Of a stretch of 13,612 nt of DNA, positions 6,177 through 13,133 are shown piece after piece. This DNA comes from CAZSAL01 sp964604825. GTDB taxonomy: Bacteria > Elusimicrobiota > Elusimicrobia > 2-01-FULL-59-12. Under the pieces are notes generated by a model. It had not been told where the DNA came from, ran no database searches, and was given only the letters and a program-made list of their open reading frames with translations. The stretch is taken from positions 1 to 13,612 of the forward strand of contig CAZSAL010000059.1 of NCBI GenBank assembly GCA_964604825.1, in the 5' to 3' direction. Within the stretch, counting starts at the first letter, position 1. Each line of letters starts with the position of its first letter. A program made the position numbers and the translations under genes.

Positions 6177-7324
6177 AAAAACACTACCTCATCACCCCCG
6201 GACCTACTCCGATTCCACCGGAAGTTTCCGCCAAAGAGGGCCTGCCCATTCTTCATCACCGGACCAGCGAGTTTGGAACAATTTTTCTTGAAGTACTTGA
6301 AAATCTCAAATACGTCTTCCAAACGAAAAACGACGTTCTGCTTCTGACGGCATCCGGCACTGGTTCCATGGAAGCGTCCGCGGCAAATCTTGTTTCTCCC
6401 GGCGAAACCGCGATCGTCGCTTCAACGGGAAATTTTGGAGACCGCTGGGCCAAACTTCTTGATACTTATGGGGCAAAAGTGGTTCTGCTCCGGGAAATCG
6501 ACGGGCAGTCCGTTGATATAGCCAAAGTGCAGGACGCTCTCAGGAAAAACCCGGACGCGAAAGCCGTTTTCACCCAGCACACGGAAACTTCCACGGGTGT
6601 CGTAAACGACATCAAAACGCTGGGCTCGATTATCTCGCAGAGCAATGCGCTGCTGGTGGTAGACGCGATTTCCGGGCTGGTCGGGCAGGAATTAAGGATG
6701 GACGACTGGAAGGTGGACGTGGTCGTTACAGGTTCTCAAAAAGGCCTGATGACCGCTCCCGGCCTGTCTTTCACCAGCCTTTCACCCCGGGCATGGGCTG
6801 CGGTGGAAGCGTCGAAAAGCCCGCGCTTTTATTTCGACTACCGCAGAATGAAAAAGGCCCTCGCTGACAAAGGCACGCCGTTTACACCCGGCGTTACCCT
6901 GATCGTAGCGCTTGCCGAGGCGCTGCGCCAGATCCGCCAGGAAGGCCTGGAAAACGTCTGGGCCAGGCACACCTGGCTGGCAAATGCCACCCGCGCCGGC
7001 GTCAAGGCCATGGGCCTGACGCTTTTCGCGAAAACTCCCTGCGACGTTCTCACTTCGATTACCGTTCCTGCAGGCATCGAAGGCAAAAAGATCGTAAAAC
7101 GCATGCGCGAGGAGCACGGCGTTTCCATAGCCGGCGGCCAGGGCGAACTGGTAGGCAAGATTGTGCGCCTCGCACATATGGGCTACATGGACCGCTTCGA
7201 CATCATCACCGCGCTTTCATCTCTGGAAATGATCCTGTCTGACATGGGCGCGAAAATCGAGCTTGGCAAAGGCGTTGGAGCGGCGCAACAGCTCCTCGTC
7301 AAAGGCCCGGCAGGGACCAGGTAA
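6173..7324 (+). CDS. Class V PLP aminotransferase (serine-pyruvate / alanine-glyoxylate / phosphoserine-type)
   Basis: This is a pyridoxal-phosphate enzyme that moves amino groups between small amino and oxo acids. The protein is 383 residues. The N-terminus LITPGPTPIPPEV and the HHRTSEF segment are typical of the alanine-glyoxylate/serine-pyruvate branch. ASGTGSMEA at about 60-68 forms the cofactor phosphate site. TQHTETSTGVVND and VVDAISGLVG match the family core. The Schiff-base lysine is Lys190 in TGSQKGLM. An AAGGAG site at 6162-6167 precedes the ATG, which overlaps the lon stop (ATGA). serA starts five bases after its stop. This pairing suggests a serine-synthesis role, as a phosphoserine or serine transaminase, which is inference from position. 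The substrate cannot be fixed from sequence. Confidence 0.88.
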   Translation: MKKHYLITPGPTPIPPEVSAKEGLPILHHRTSEFGTIFLEVLENLKYVFQTKNDVLLLTASGTGSMEASAANLVSPGETAIVASTGNFGDRWAKLLDTYGAKVVLLREIDGQSVDIAKVQDALRKNPDAKAVFTQHTETSTGVVNDIKTLGSIISQSNALLVVDAISGLVGQELRMDDWKVDVVVTGSQKGLMTAPGLSFTSLSPRAWAAVEASKSPRFYFDYRRMKKALADKGTPFTPGVTLIVALAEALRQIRQEGLENVWARHTWLANATRAGVKAMGLTLFAKTPCDVLTSITVPAGIEGKKIVKRMREEHGVSIAGGQGELVGKIVRLAHMGYMDRFDIITALSSLEMILSDMGAKIELGKGVGAAQQLLVKGPAGTR

Positions 7325-7329
7325 TTATC

Positions 7330-8919
7330 ATGGTTAAAATTCTCGTTGCAGACCCGATCAGCGATTCCGGACTGGAAGTACTCAAAAGTAACGGCGGGCA
7401 TTTCACCATCGAAACCCGGCAGAAGATGTCTCCCGACGAGCTGAAAAAAGCCGTTGCCGATGCGGAAGCGGTTATCGTCCGCAGCGAGACGAAGATCACC
7501 GCCGACGTACTTGCCGCGGGAAAGAAAATTAAAATCGTCGGGCGCGCGGGCGTTGGAGTGGACAACATTGACGTGGCTGCGGCAAGCCGCCAGGGCGTTA
7601 TTGTCGTCAACGTGCCGGGAGGAAATACCATTTCCGCCGCGGAACATACCATGGCCATGATGCTTTCCCTTTCCCGCAACGTACCGCAGGCCAACAACAG
7701 CCTGCACCTGGGAGAATGGAAACGCTCCCAGTTTACCGGGACCGAACTCCTCGGGAAGACGCTTGGGCTGATAGGTTTGGGCAGGATCGGACGGGAGGTT
7801 GCCAAGCGTGCGCAAAGTTTCGGCATGCACGTGCTGGGTTATGATCCCTTCGCTTCCGAAGAATATGCAAAGAACTTCAATATCACGCTGGCAAGCCTGG
7901 ATGAAATCTACCAGCAGGCAGACTTTATCAGCGTGCACGTTCCGCTGAACGATTCCACAAGACATCTGTTTAACGCAGCTACGCTTGCAAAGCTCAAAAG
8001 CGGCGTCCGGCTGATCAATTGCGCCCGAGGCGGAATCATCGACGAAAAAGCGCTGTATGACGCGCTTAAAAACGGCCAGGTAAAAGGCGCCGCTCTGGAT
8101 GTTTTTGAAGAAGAGCCGCCCAAAAAAGAGAATCCGCTTTTTTCGCTACCTAACGTCATCATCACTCCGCATCTGGGCGCGGCAACAGAAGAAGCGCAGG
8201 TCAAGGTCGCTTTCGAACTTGCGGAAAACATCAGGGACTTTTTCCTCTCTGGAACCGTGCGCAATGCCGTAAACCTCCCTTCCATCGATGCTGAAGAGTA
8301 CCGTGAGCTGGAGCCCTACATCATGCTCTCAGAAAAACTGGGCAGGTTCATTACTCAGATGGCGCCCGGGCCGGTGAATGAACTCAAAATCGCCTTTGCC
8401 GGAGAAATCAGCGGCAAAAATACCACGCCGCTTACCCTTGCTGCGCTGCAGGGCTTTTTGTCGCCGATTCTTGCCGTCGAGGTGAATATGGTGAATGCTC
8501 CCCATCTCGCCAAGGAACGGGATCTGAAATGGTCCGAGGTCAAGGAGAGCGAGGCGGAAGATTACACCAGCCTCGTTACTCTGAGGATAGTCTCAGGCAA
8601 GACGAAACTTTCCGTGGCGGGAACGCTCCTGGCTAAAAATAACCCCCGCATAGTTTCCATAGACATGATGCCTGTCGACGTAGAACCGCAGGGAACCCTT
8701 ATCGTATACACCAATCAGGACAAGCCCGGAGTCATTGGTCATGTCGGAACCGTTCTGGGAAAAAATCAGGTCAATATCGCCGCGATGAAAGTCGGCCGCA
8801 AATCTACCGGCGGCGAGGCGATTACGGTGGTCAACGTGGACAACACCGTTCCGGAAAACGTTCTGGAACAGATCCGCAGTTTTCCTGGCATAACCAAAGT
8901 TAAATGCGTGAGCCTGTAG
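7330..8919 (+). CDS. serA: D-3-phosphoglycerate dehydrogenase, long form with ACT domain
   Basis: SerA catalyses the first step of serine biosynthesis, the NAD-dependent oxidation of 3-phosphoglycerate to 3-phosphohydroxypyruvate. The protein is 529 residues, as expected for the long form. The Rossmann motif GLGRIG is at 149-154. The catalytic residues are Arg233 (CARGG), Glu262 (FEEEP) and His281 (TPHLGAAT). An intervening ASB-type domain spans about 320-450. A C-terminal ACT domain runs from about 457 (TLIVYTNQDKPGVIG) to the end and is the likely serine feedback site. The start is five bases after the aminotransferase stop, with AGG overlapping that stop. The 3' end overlaps the ABC ATPase start by 16 bases. 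Confidence 0.95.
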   Translation: MVKILVADPISDSGLEVLKSNGGHFTIETRQKMSPDELKKAVADAEAVIVRSETKITADVLAAGKKIKIVGRAGVGVDNIDVAAASRQGVIVVNVPGGNTISAAEHTMAMMLSLSRNVPQANNSLHLGEWKRSQFTGTELLGKTLGLIGLGRIGREVAKRAQSFGMHVLGYDPFASEEYAKNFNITLASLDEIYQQADFISVHVPLNDSTRHLFNAATLAKLKSGVRLINCARGGIIDEKALYDALKNGQVKGAALDVFEEEPPKKENPLFSLPNVIITPHLGAATEEAQVKVAFELAENIRDFFLSGTVRNAVNLPSIDAEEYRELEPYIMLSEKLGRFITQMAPGPVNELKIAFAGEISGKNTTPLTLAALQGFLSPILAVEVNMVNAPHLAKERDLKWSEVKESEAEDYTSLVTLRIVSGKTKLSVAGTLLAKNNPRIVSIDMMPVDVEPQGTLIVYTNQDKPGVIGHVGTVLGKNQVNIAAMKVGRKSTGGEAITVVNVDNTVPENVLEQIRSFPGITKVKCVSL

Positions 8920-9659
8920 CCGCTGAGCTGCAAAACGTCACAAAATTCTATCGCCGCCGGCATCTCGGCAGGCTTACGGTAACCCGCGGAGTTGAAGATA
9001 TTTCTCTGCGGCTGGCCTCGGGAGAAATATTCGGCCTGCTGGGCTTGAATGGCGCAGGTAAAACAACCACGATCAAGCTCCTTTTAGGACTTCTGTTCCC
9101 CTCCGCCGGGACAGTGTCCGTCTTTGACACGCCGCTCCCTGACCGCCGGGTTCTCGCGCGGGTAGGATACCTGCCGGAACTTCCCACGCTGTACAAATAC
9201 CTGACCATCACCGAACTGCTCAGGCTTTACGGACGCCTGTCGGATCTTTCCGAAAGCGCCATCGGCGAACGCGCACCGCAGGTTATCGAGCGCGTGGGGC
9301 TCGCGCCGCATGCCGGGAAACGTCTCGGAGAGTACTCCAAGGGTATGCTCCAACGCGCCGGCCTGGCGCAGACGCTGCTGCATGATCCTGATCTTTTTCT
9401 GCTCGATGAACCGGTGACAGGCATTGATCCTCTGGGGCTCAAGGAGATGCGTCACCTGCTGCTGGACTTGAATCATAAAGGAAAAACCATCTTTTTTTCA
9501 TCACACATCATCTCCGAGGCGGAAAAGCTATGCCACCGCGCCGGGATTATCCATGAAGGACGCCTGATCAGGATTCTGGAACGCAGGGAGTGGGAAGGGA
9601 GCGAAAACCGTCTGGAGCAGCTTTTCCTTGAAACCATAGGGATCCCCTCCAATGCGTAA
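8904..9659 (+). CDS. ABC transporter ATP-binding protein
   Basis: This is a cytoplasmic ATPase subunit of 251 residues. Walker A GLNGAGKT is at 47-54, the signature YSKGM at 144-148, Walker B LFLLDEP at 164-170 with Glu169, and the switch histidine is His201 in SSHI. The Q-loop region reads GYLPEL, as in CcmA/NosF-like exporters. The ATG at 8904 lies inside the end of serA with no clear ribosome site, so translation is probably coupled. It overlaps the permease start by 8 bases. Together they make a minimal ABC-2-type exporter. The subunits resemble those of systems annotated for antibiotic, copper-enzyme or gliding functions, but nothing here identifies the cargo. Confidence 0.92.
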   Translation: MREPVAAELQNVTKFYRRRHLGRLTVTRGVEDISLRLASGEIFGLLGLNGAGKTTTIKLLLGLLFPSAGTVSVFDTPLPDRRVLARVGYLPELPTLYKYLTITELLRLYGRLSDLSESAIGERAPQVIERVGLAPHAGKRLGEYSKGMLQRAGLAQTLLHDPDLFLLDEPVTGIDPLGLKEMRHLLLDLNHKGKTIFFSSHIISEAEKLCHRAGIIHEGRLIRILERREWEGSENRLEQLFLETIGIPSNA

Positions 9660-10416
9660 GGTTTTCAGCATCGCCCGCTACACTTTCATTGAAATCTTCC
9701 GGAACAGGGCCTACTATGTCCTGCTGCTTTTCGCAATTCTCCTGATAGTTTCTTCCCTGCTCCTCGGCGCGCTTGGGGGCGAGCAGCGAAGCCGCATGAT
9801 CATTGATCTGGGGCTGGCAGGCATAGAAACCTTTTCCTTTTTTGTCGCCGTCTTTGCCGCCGTGACCTTGATTCTCGCCGAAATGGAATCCCGCACGCTG
9901 TACCTGATCCTGACCCGGCCCGTGCTGCGCTACGAATTTATCGTCGGGAGGTTCCTGGGCCTGATCATGCTTGTTACCTTATCTTTTTTGCTGATGTCCA
10001 TGGGGCATCTGATCCTTCTGGCCGCCGAACATATCCATGTAGGCGGGCACTACGCTTTAAGCCTCTTATACTCCTGGGAAAAAATAGTGGTGATTACAGG
10101 CGTGGGCATTCTCTTCTCCCTGTTTTCGACGTCTACAGTTTCCGCGCTCAGCTTTACTTCCTTTTTGTGGATCCTGGGACACTTCAGCCCGGAGATTCAT
10201 TTCCTGGCGGGGAAATCGTCCGGACTTGCGTTAAAAATCATCTGTGATACTTTTTACTACCTCGCTCCAAATTTTTCCGTAATGAACCTGCGGGATTATC
10301 CGGCAGCTTCCCTGGCCGGGAGCGGCTGGCTGTGGCCCGCTGCCGGATACGGCATAACCTACACTGCGGTCTGTCTGGCGCTCGCCGCGCTGCTTTTCCG
10401 CAGGAAGGAATTCTAG
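9652..10416 (+). CDS. ABC-2-type transporter permease
   Basis: This is an integral membrane partner of the preceding ATPase. The protein is 254 residues with about six hydrophobic segments, at roughly 21-41, 57-77, 100-125, 143-160, 162-178 and 229-249. The N-terminus FSIARYTFIEIFRNRAYY and the segment AEMESRTLYLILTRPVLRYEFIVGR are characteristic of NosY/GldF-like permeases of the ABC-2 superfamily. It starts 8 bases inside the ATPase gene. Its TAG stop shares one base with the GTG start of the next gene. No extracytoplasmic binding protein is nearby, which fits an exporter. Substrate unknown. Confidence 0.88.
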   Translation: MRKVFSIARYTFIEIFRNRAYYVLLLFAILLIVSSLLLGALGGEQRSRMIIDLGLAGIETFSFFVAVFAAVTLILAEMESRTLYLILTRPVLRYEFIVGRFLGLIMLVTLSFLLMSMGHLILLAAEHIHVGGHYALSLLYSWEKIVVITGVGILFSLFSTSTVSALSFTSFLWILGHFSPEIHFLAGKSSGLALKIICDTFYYLAPNFSVMNLRDYPAASLAGSGWLWPAAGYGITYTAVCLALAALLFRRKEF

Positions 10417-11159
10417 TGCTGCGCGCCAAATCCGGCCGAACCGTATCCGGCCCGGCTCTTTGGATTCTTACACCTCTGCTTGCGTTTTTTATTTTTGAAC
10501 TGGCTTCGCGCTACCACAACCCGTTTCCCCCGTTCACAACAAGCCTCTCCTCCAGACAGAGCGAGCTTTCGGATTTCGGCGGCGTGGTTCTTGGCCTGCG
10601 CCGCCTGGGCGCGGATATCGCCTGGATCCAGACTCTGCAGTATTACGGGACTCCCGAGCCGGATCAGACGGAATTCGAGTTTGAAAACGGCCTGGGCAAA
10701 TATCCCGAATTCCTGGCCTACTGCGAACGCGTTATCCGCATAGACCCCTACTTCACTTACGCCTATTTTTACGGCGCGAGTGTTTTGGGATGGAATTTGA
10801 ACCGCCTGGACGAGGCCGAAACCCTGCTTAAGGAAGGCGTCAACCGCAACCCGCACGAGTGGCGTTTCCAGCAGTATCTGGCTGCCCTGGCATATCAGAA
10901 AAACCACGATGTCGAAGGCCTTACCGCTTTTCTGGAGAGGTTTGCGCCCGATCCCGATTGTCCGAACATGCTGCGCGCGATGCTGGCCAACATATACAAA
11001 AAAGACAAACGATACGAAAAATCAGCGCAAATATGGACGATGGTTCTTGCCACAAAAGACCCGGATTATATCCGGCGCGCGGAATATCAGCTTAAAATTC
11101 TTGCCTACCTTTCCAGCCAGAGCAGACAGCCTCGTCTAAATTTGACAACGGGAAAATAG
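10416..11159 (+). CDS. Membrane-anchored TPR-like protein, function unknown
   Basis: I do not recognise a characterised family. The protein is 247 residues from the GTG at 10416, which overlaps the permease stop (TAGTG) and has AGGAAGGAA immediately upstream. A start 84 bases earlier would run deep into the permease and lacks that site. Residues about 14-30 (ALWILTPLLAFFIFELA) form one membrane anchor. The segment GLRRLGADIAWIQTLQYYG at 60-78 is conserved-looking. Residues 110-215 look like degenerate tetratricopeptide helices, for example the run from LDEAETLLKEGVNRNP and the later RYEKSAQIW. The soluble part is probably outside the cytoplasm (inference). Its place at the end of the ABC genes suggests an accessory scaffold for that transporter. 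It is the last gene of the long operon. Confidence 0.8.
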   Translation: MLRAKSGRTVSGPALWILTPLLAFFIFELASRYHNPFPPFTTSLSSRQSELSDFGGVVLGLRRLGADIAWIQTLQYYGTPEPDQTEFEFENGLGKYPEFLAYCERVIRIDPYFTYAYFYGASVLGWNLNRLDEAETLLKEGVNRNPHEWRFQQYLAALAYQKNHDVEGLTAFLERFAPDPDCPNMLRAMLANIYKKDKRYEKSAQIWTMVLATKDPDYIRRAEYQLKILAYLSSQSRQPRLNLTTGK

Positions 11160-11170
11160 TCTGCTATTAT
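11142..11170 (+). promoter_or_regulatory. Strong housekeeping-type promoter for the arsR-thioredoxin unit
   Basis: A perfect TTGACA at 11142-11147 is followed after 17 bases by TATTAT at 11165-11170. It overlaps the last codons of the TPR-protein gene and lies just before the ArsR-family regulator. Transcription would start near 11177, leaving a leader of only about 20 bases. Confidence 0.8.
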
Positions 11171-11190
11171 ATTGATGTATTTCGATAAAT
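11171..11190. promoter_or_regulatory. Candidate ArsR-family operator
   Basis: An AT-rich imperfect palindrome, attgatgtatttcgataaat, lies directly after the -10 box and over the likely transcription start. Twelve of its 20 positions are symmetric. The position is right for autorepression by the regulator encoded just downstream, which is usual in the family. The symmetry is weak, so this is a position-based suggestion. Confidence 0.35.
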
Positions 11191-11196
11191 TGTCAG

Positions 11197-11475
11197 ATGC
11201 CTGCAGCCGCGCGTTCAGACCGTGAGTTAAGCCGTATTCTGGAAGCGCTCTCCAACGAAACCCGATTACAAGTCCTTCGCCTGGTAGCTCAGGCTGGGAG
11301 CCTTTATTGCCGGGAATTATTGGGGCGTTTTTCCTTGAGTCAACCCACGATGTCGCATCATCTTAACCTCCTGGTAAGCGCAGGGGTTTTGCATGAGCAT
11401 CGCGACGGTCTCCGGCGGTATTACACCGTTGATCGAGACCTGCTGAAACGGTTCGGTCTGAATATACTCGACTAA
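11197..11475 (+). CDS. ArsR-family winged-helix transcriptional regulator
   Basis: This is a 92-residue DNA-binding repressor of the ArsR/SmtB fold. LSRILEALSNETRLQVLRLV at 11-30 is the characteristic opening helix pair. SLSQPTMSHHLNLLVSAGVL at about 46-65 is the recognition helix-turn-helix. HEHRDGLRRYYTVD at 66-79 is the wing. The usual arsenic motif ELCVCDL is absent. The corresponding helix reads LYCREL with Cys38 as the only cysteine, so three-thiol arsenite binding within one chain is not possible. Sensing through thiol oxidation or another metal site is possible. The ATG has no clear Shine-Dalgarno on a very short leader. It has its own promoter and probably represses itself and the thioredoxin gene 67 bases downstream. 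Confidence 0.9.
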   Translation: MPAAARSDRELSRILEALSNETRLQVLRLVAQAGSLYCRELLGRFSLSQPTMSHHLNLLVSAGVLHEHRDGLRRYYTVDRDLLKRFGLNILD

Positions 11476-11508
11476 TCGGAACATTTGCCCCTTAACGCTG
11501 TTATTAAT

Positions 11509-11525
11509 AGAGAATTTTATTCTCT
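11509..11525 (+). promoter_or_regulatory. Perfect 7-bp hairpin between arsR-like gene and thioredoxin gene
   Basis: agagaat (11509-11515) and attctct (11519-11525) are exact complements with a TTT loop. The hairpin ends three bases before the AAAGGTGA ribosome site of the thioredoxin gene. It lacks a following T-run, so it is not a normal terminator. It could protect or process the messenger, affect translation, or be a protein-binding site. Confidence 0.5.
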
Positions 11526-11542
11526 GGAAAAGGTGAACAATT

Positions 11543-11908
11543 ATGGCTCGAGCGAAGAAAAGAAGCGTCAACATAGCAGCAGTGACCGATGACACTTTCT
11601 CCAAGGAAGTTCTTCATTCCAATATGCCCGTTCTGATCGGCTTCTGGGCGCCCTGGTGCGCACCGTGTCAGACGATCCCGCCGCTGCTCCATGAGCTTAT
11701 CGACGACTATTTCGGGAAAGTTAAGGTGCTGCAGGCCAAGGTAGACGAAACTCCCGATCTTGCGGCGGAGTACCGGATCAGTTCCATTCCCACACTTCTC
11801 CTTTTTGAAAAAGGCAAGATGATTGGCAAACGCACGAGCGCAGACACGAAGGAAGACGTCGCCGAATGGCTGGATCGTCATATCGACGAACCGATCAGTT
11901 TTTATTGA
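11543..11908 (+). CDS. Thioredoxin-family protein
   Basis: This is a small cytoplasmic thiol-disulfide protein of 121 residues with no signal peptide. After a short basic N-terminus, DDTFSKEVLHSNMPVLIGFW leads to the active site WCAPC at 38-42. The common thioredoxin motif is WCGPC. The cis-proline is Pro83 in SSIPTLLLF, and KVDETPDLAAEYRI matches the thioredoxin core. The ribosome site AAAGGTGA is at 11529-11536. It follows the ArsR-type regulator, so it is likely under its control. It is followed by a possible micropeptide and a terminator. It may act as a general thioredoxin or as a dedicated reductase for stress or metal detoxification. The sequence does not decide. Confidence 0.93.
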   Translation: MARAKKRSVNIAAVTDDTFSKEVLHSNMPVLIGFWAPWCAPCQTIPPLLHELIDDYFGKVKVLQAKVDETPDLAAEYRISSIPTLLLFEKGKMIGKRTSADTKEDVAEWLDRHIDEPISFY

Positions 11909-11945
11909 TATTTTTCACCGTAGAAATTCAGCGGAGGTGATTGAC

Positions 11946-11975
11946 ATGGGCCCAAAGAAACCCTGCGGTTGCTAA
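11946..11975 (+). CDS. Possible 9-residue Cys-Gly-Cys micropeptide
   Basis: The frame ATG GGC CCA AAG AAA CCC TGC GGT TGC TAA encodes MGPKKPCGC. It is preceded by GGAGGTGA at 11933-11940, a full Shine-Dalgarno match placed five bases before the ATG, stronger than most in this window. No longer reading frame uses this ribosome site, and a terminator starts about 25 bases after the stop. It lies 37 bases after the thioredoxin stop in the same likely transcript. The two cysteines separated by glycine and the lysines suggest a metal- or thiol-reactive peptide (inference). It may instead be a non-coding remnant. Confidence 0.5.
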   Translation: MGPKKPCGC

Positions 11976-11998
11976 TAAAATCATAAGACTTCTTCTCA

Positions 11999-12035
11999 AA
12001 AAAGAAGGTCCCCGTAACACGGCGACCTTCTTTTT
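11999..12035. terminator. Bidirectional intrinsic terminator
   Basis: gaaggtc (12004-12010) pairs with gaccttc (12024-12030), with an inner ccg/cgg pairing. The flanking A5 (11999-12003) and T5 (12031-12035) extend the stem and supply a U-run in both directions. It ends the thioredoxin/micropeptide unit on the plus strand and the small CxxC protein on the minus strand. Confidence 0.88.
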
Positions 12036-12046
12036 ATTTACGGTGA

Positions 12047-12268
12047 TTATTTCGCGCCTTTGATCGTGTATTCGGGCGCAAGCGGCGGAGGAGCGGCCTT
12101 CTGCAGCAGTTCCCGCAGTTTGGGCATGACGTTGCAGGTGGAATGGTACAAGATCGCAGGATCGGGCCGGTCCGCGGGAATGACATACCGGACTTCCACT
12201 CCGCAAACCGCGCAGGGGCCCTCAACTTGATCAACCGCATTTGACCACGACACTCTAAATCGCTTCAT
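12047..12268 (-). CDS. Small CxxC/HxxC protein, probable zinc finger
   Basis: I do not recognise a named family. The protein is 73 residues from the ATG at 12268, which has GGGAG (12275-12279 on the complement) six bases upstream. A TTG at 12295, overlapping the SDR stop, would add nine residues and also has a GGAAGG upstream. I prefer the ATG. PCAVCG supplies Cys19 and Cys22, and YHSTC supplies His42 and Cys45, a plausible single zinc site. The C-terminal part is LRELLQKAAPPPLAPEYTIK. It lies 23 bases after the SDR gene and is probably co-transcribed with it. The bidirectional terminator follows the stop by about a dozen bases. Confidence 0.75.
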   Translation of the reverse strand: MKRFRVSWSNAVDQVEGPCAVCGVEVRYVIPADRPDPAILYHSTCNVMPKLRELLQKAAPPPLAPEYTIKGAK

Positions 12269-12291
12269 AAAAATCTCCCGCTCATCATTCC

Positions 12292-13011
12292 TCAATAAAG
12301 ATGCCTTCCGCCGTCGACGCGGATGGTCTCCCCGGTCACGAAATCCGTTTCGATCATGAAAAGGACCGCTTTAACTATTTCTTCAACGCCCCCCCACCGT
12401 CCCAGAGGCGTGGCTTTTTTCACAGCGTCGTATTCTGCGCGCGCAATTCCTTCCGGCGGCAGTATCGGCCCCGGCGCTATGGCGTTCACAAGTATTCGGG
12501 GAGCCAGCTCCAGGGCGAGCGCTTCAGCGATGCCTTTAACTGCCACTTTCGAAACATAATAGGCGGAATATTCCCTGTAGCGCGGACGCCCACTGGCGCT
12601 GGTCCAGTCGGAAATCAGGACGATGCGGCCCGCACGGTTCATCAAAGCCGCAGCAGCGCGCGAAACGCCGTAAGCGCCGCGGACATTTGCGTCAAGATGC
12701 CGGCCAAAAGATCCTTCGCGCCCGGACGTCTCGTAAATGGACGCCAGGTGCACAAGAATATCCAGCCGCCCAAACCCTTTAGAAATTTTCCGCATCAATG
12801 ACATGACCTGGGCGTCCCGGCTCACGTCGCAGCGCCAGGCCGCGGCTTTACCTCCGGCCTTTCGCAGCGAAGCGGCCGTCTCTTCAGCCGCTTCAGGATG
12901 CGTCCTCCAGGTCAGCACGACCCCGCAGCCCCGCCCGGCAAGGGCTTCGGCTACGCCGCCACCCATTCTGGTACCGCCTGTGACCAATGCAATTTTGCCT
13001 GAAAGATTCAC
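12292..13011 (-). CDS. Short-chain dehydrogenase/reductase, pteridine-reductase-like
   Basis: This is a 239-residue NAD(P)-dependent oxidoreductase of the SDR superfamily. The nucleotide-binding stretch TGGTRMGG is at 11-18, where the second glycine of the usual TGxxxGxG is Met16. FolM/PTR1-like enzymes also vary at this place. Asp62 (CDVS) contacts the adenine ring. LASIY stands where NNAG is usual, Asn109 is in the DANV segment, and the catalytic residues are Ser134, Tyr151 and Lys155 (YYVSK). The end GETIRVDGGRHLY is typical. NAIAPGPILPPEG at 176-188 resembles pteridine-reductase-like SDRs. The start is GTG at 13011 with AGAGG upstream. No folate or pterin gene is nearby, so the substrate is unproven. 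Confidence 0.88.
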   Translation of the reverse strand: MNLSGKIALVTGGTRMGGGVAEALAGRGCGVVLTWRTHPEAAEETAASLRKAGGKAAAWRCDVSRDAQVMSLMRKISKGFGRLDILVHLASIYETSGREGSFGRHLDANVRGAYGVSRAAAALMNRAGRIVLISDWTSASGRPRYREYSAYYVSKVAVKGIAEALALELAPRILVNAIAPGPILPPEGIARAEYDAVKKATPLGRWGGVEEIVKAVLFMIETDFVTGETIRVDGGRHLY

Positions 13012-13028
13012 CTGGCCTCTTTGAATTT

Positions 13029-13034
13029 ATTGTA
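13029..13034 (-). promoter_or_regulatory. Possible -10 box for the SDR gene
   Basis: The complement reads TACAAT, 18 bases upstream of the SDR GTG start, a good -10 match. No convincing -35 lies at normal spacing. The region between the upstream terminator and this gene is short, so a promoter is expected here. Confidence 0.35.
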
Positions 13035-13080
13035 ACACAAATCATTTATTTCCGACGACAAATTGGCCCGGATAGCACAA

Positions 13081-13109
13081 AAAAGACCACCCGACAAAGG
13101 TGGTCTTTT
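13081..13109. terminator. Bidirectional intrinsic terminator
   Basis: aaaagaccacc (13081-13091) is the exact complement of ggtggtctttt (13099-13109), an 11-bp stem with a 7-base loop and A/T tracts at both ends. It lies 25 bases after the stop of the minus-strand ribbon-helix-helix gene, which it probably terminates, and separates it from the SDR gene. Confidence 0.87.
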
Positions 13110-13133
13110 ATTCCATGACTAAGCCTGTTACGT

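Noticed and set aside
10332..10415. Upstream extension of the TPR-like protein
   Set aside because: It would overlap the permease by 85 bases. The GTG at 10416 has a good AGGAAGGAA site and the TAGTG coupling seen elsewhere in the operon.
12269..12295. TTG start extending the small CxxC protein by nine residues
   Set aside because: The ATG at 12268 has a well-placed GGGAG. The TTG version is possible but less likely.
12301..12801. Plus-strand open frame opposite the SDR gene
   Set aside because: The minus-strand SDR is supported by its cofactor and catalytic motifs, and this frame has none.
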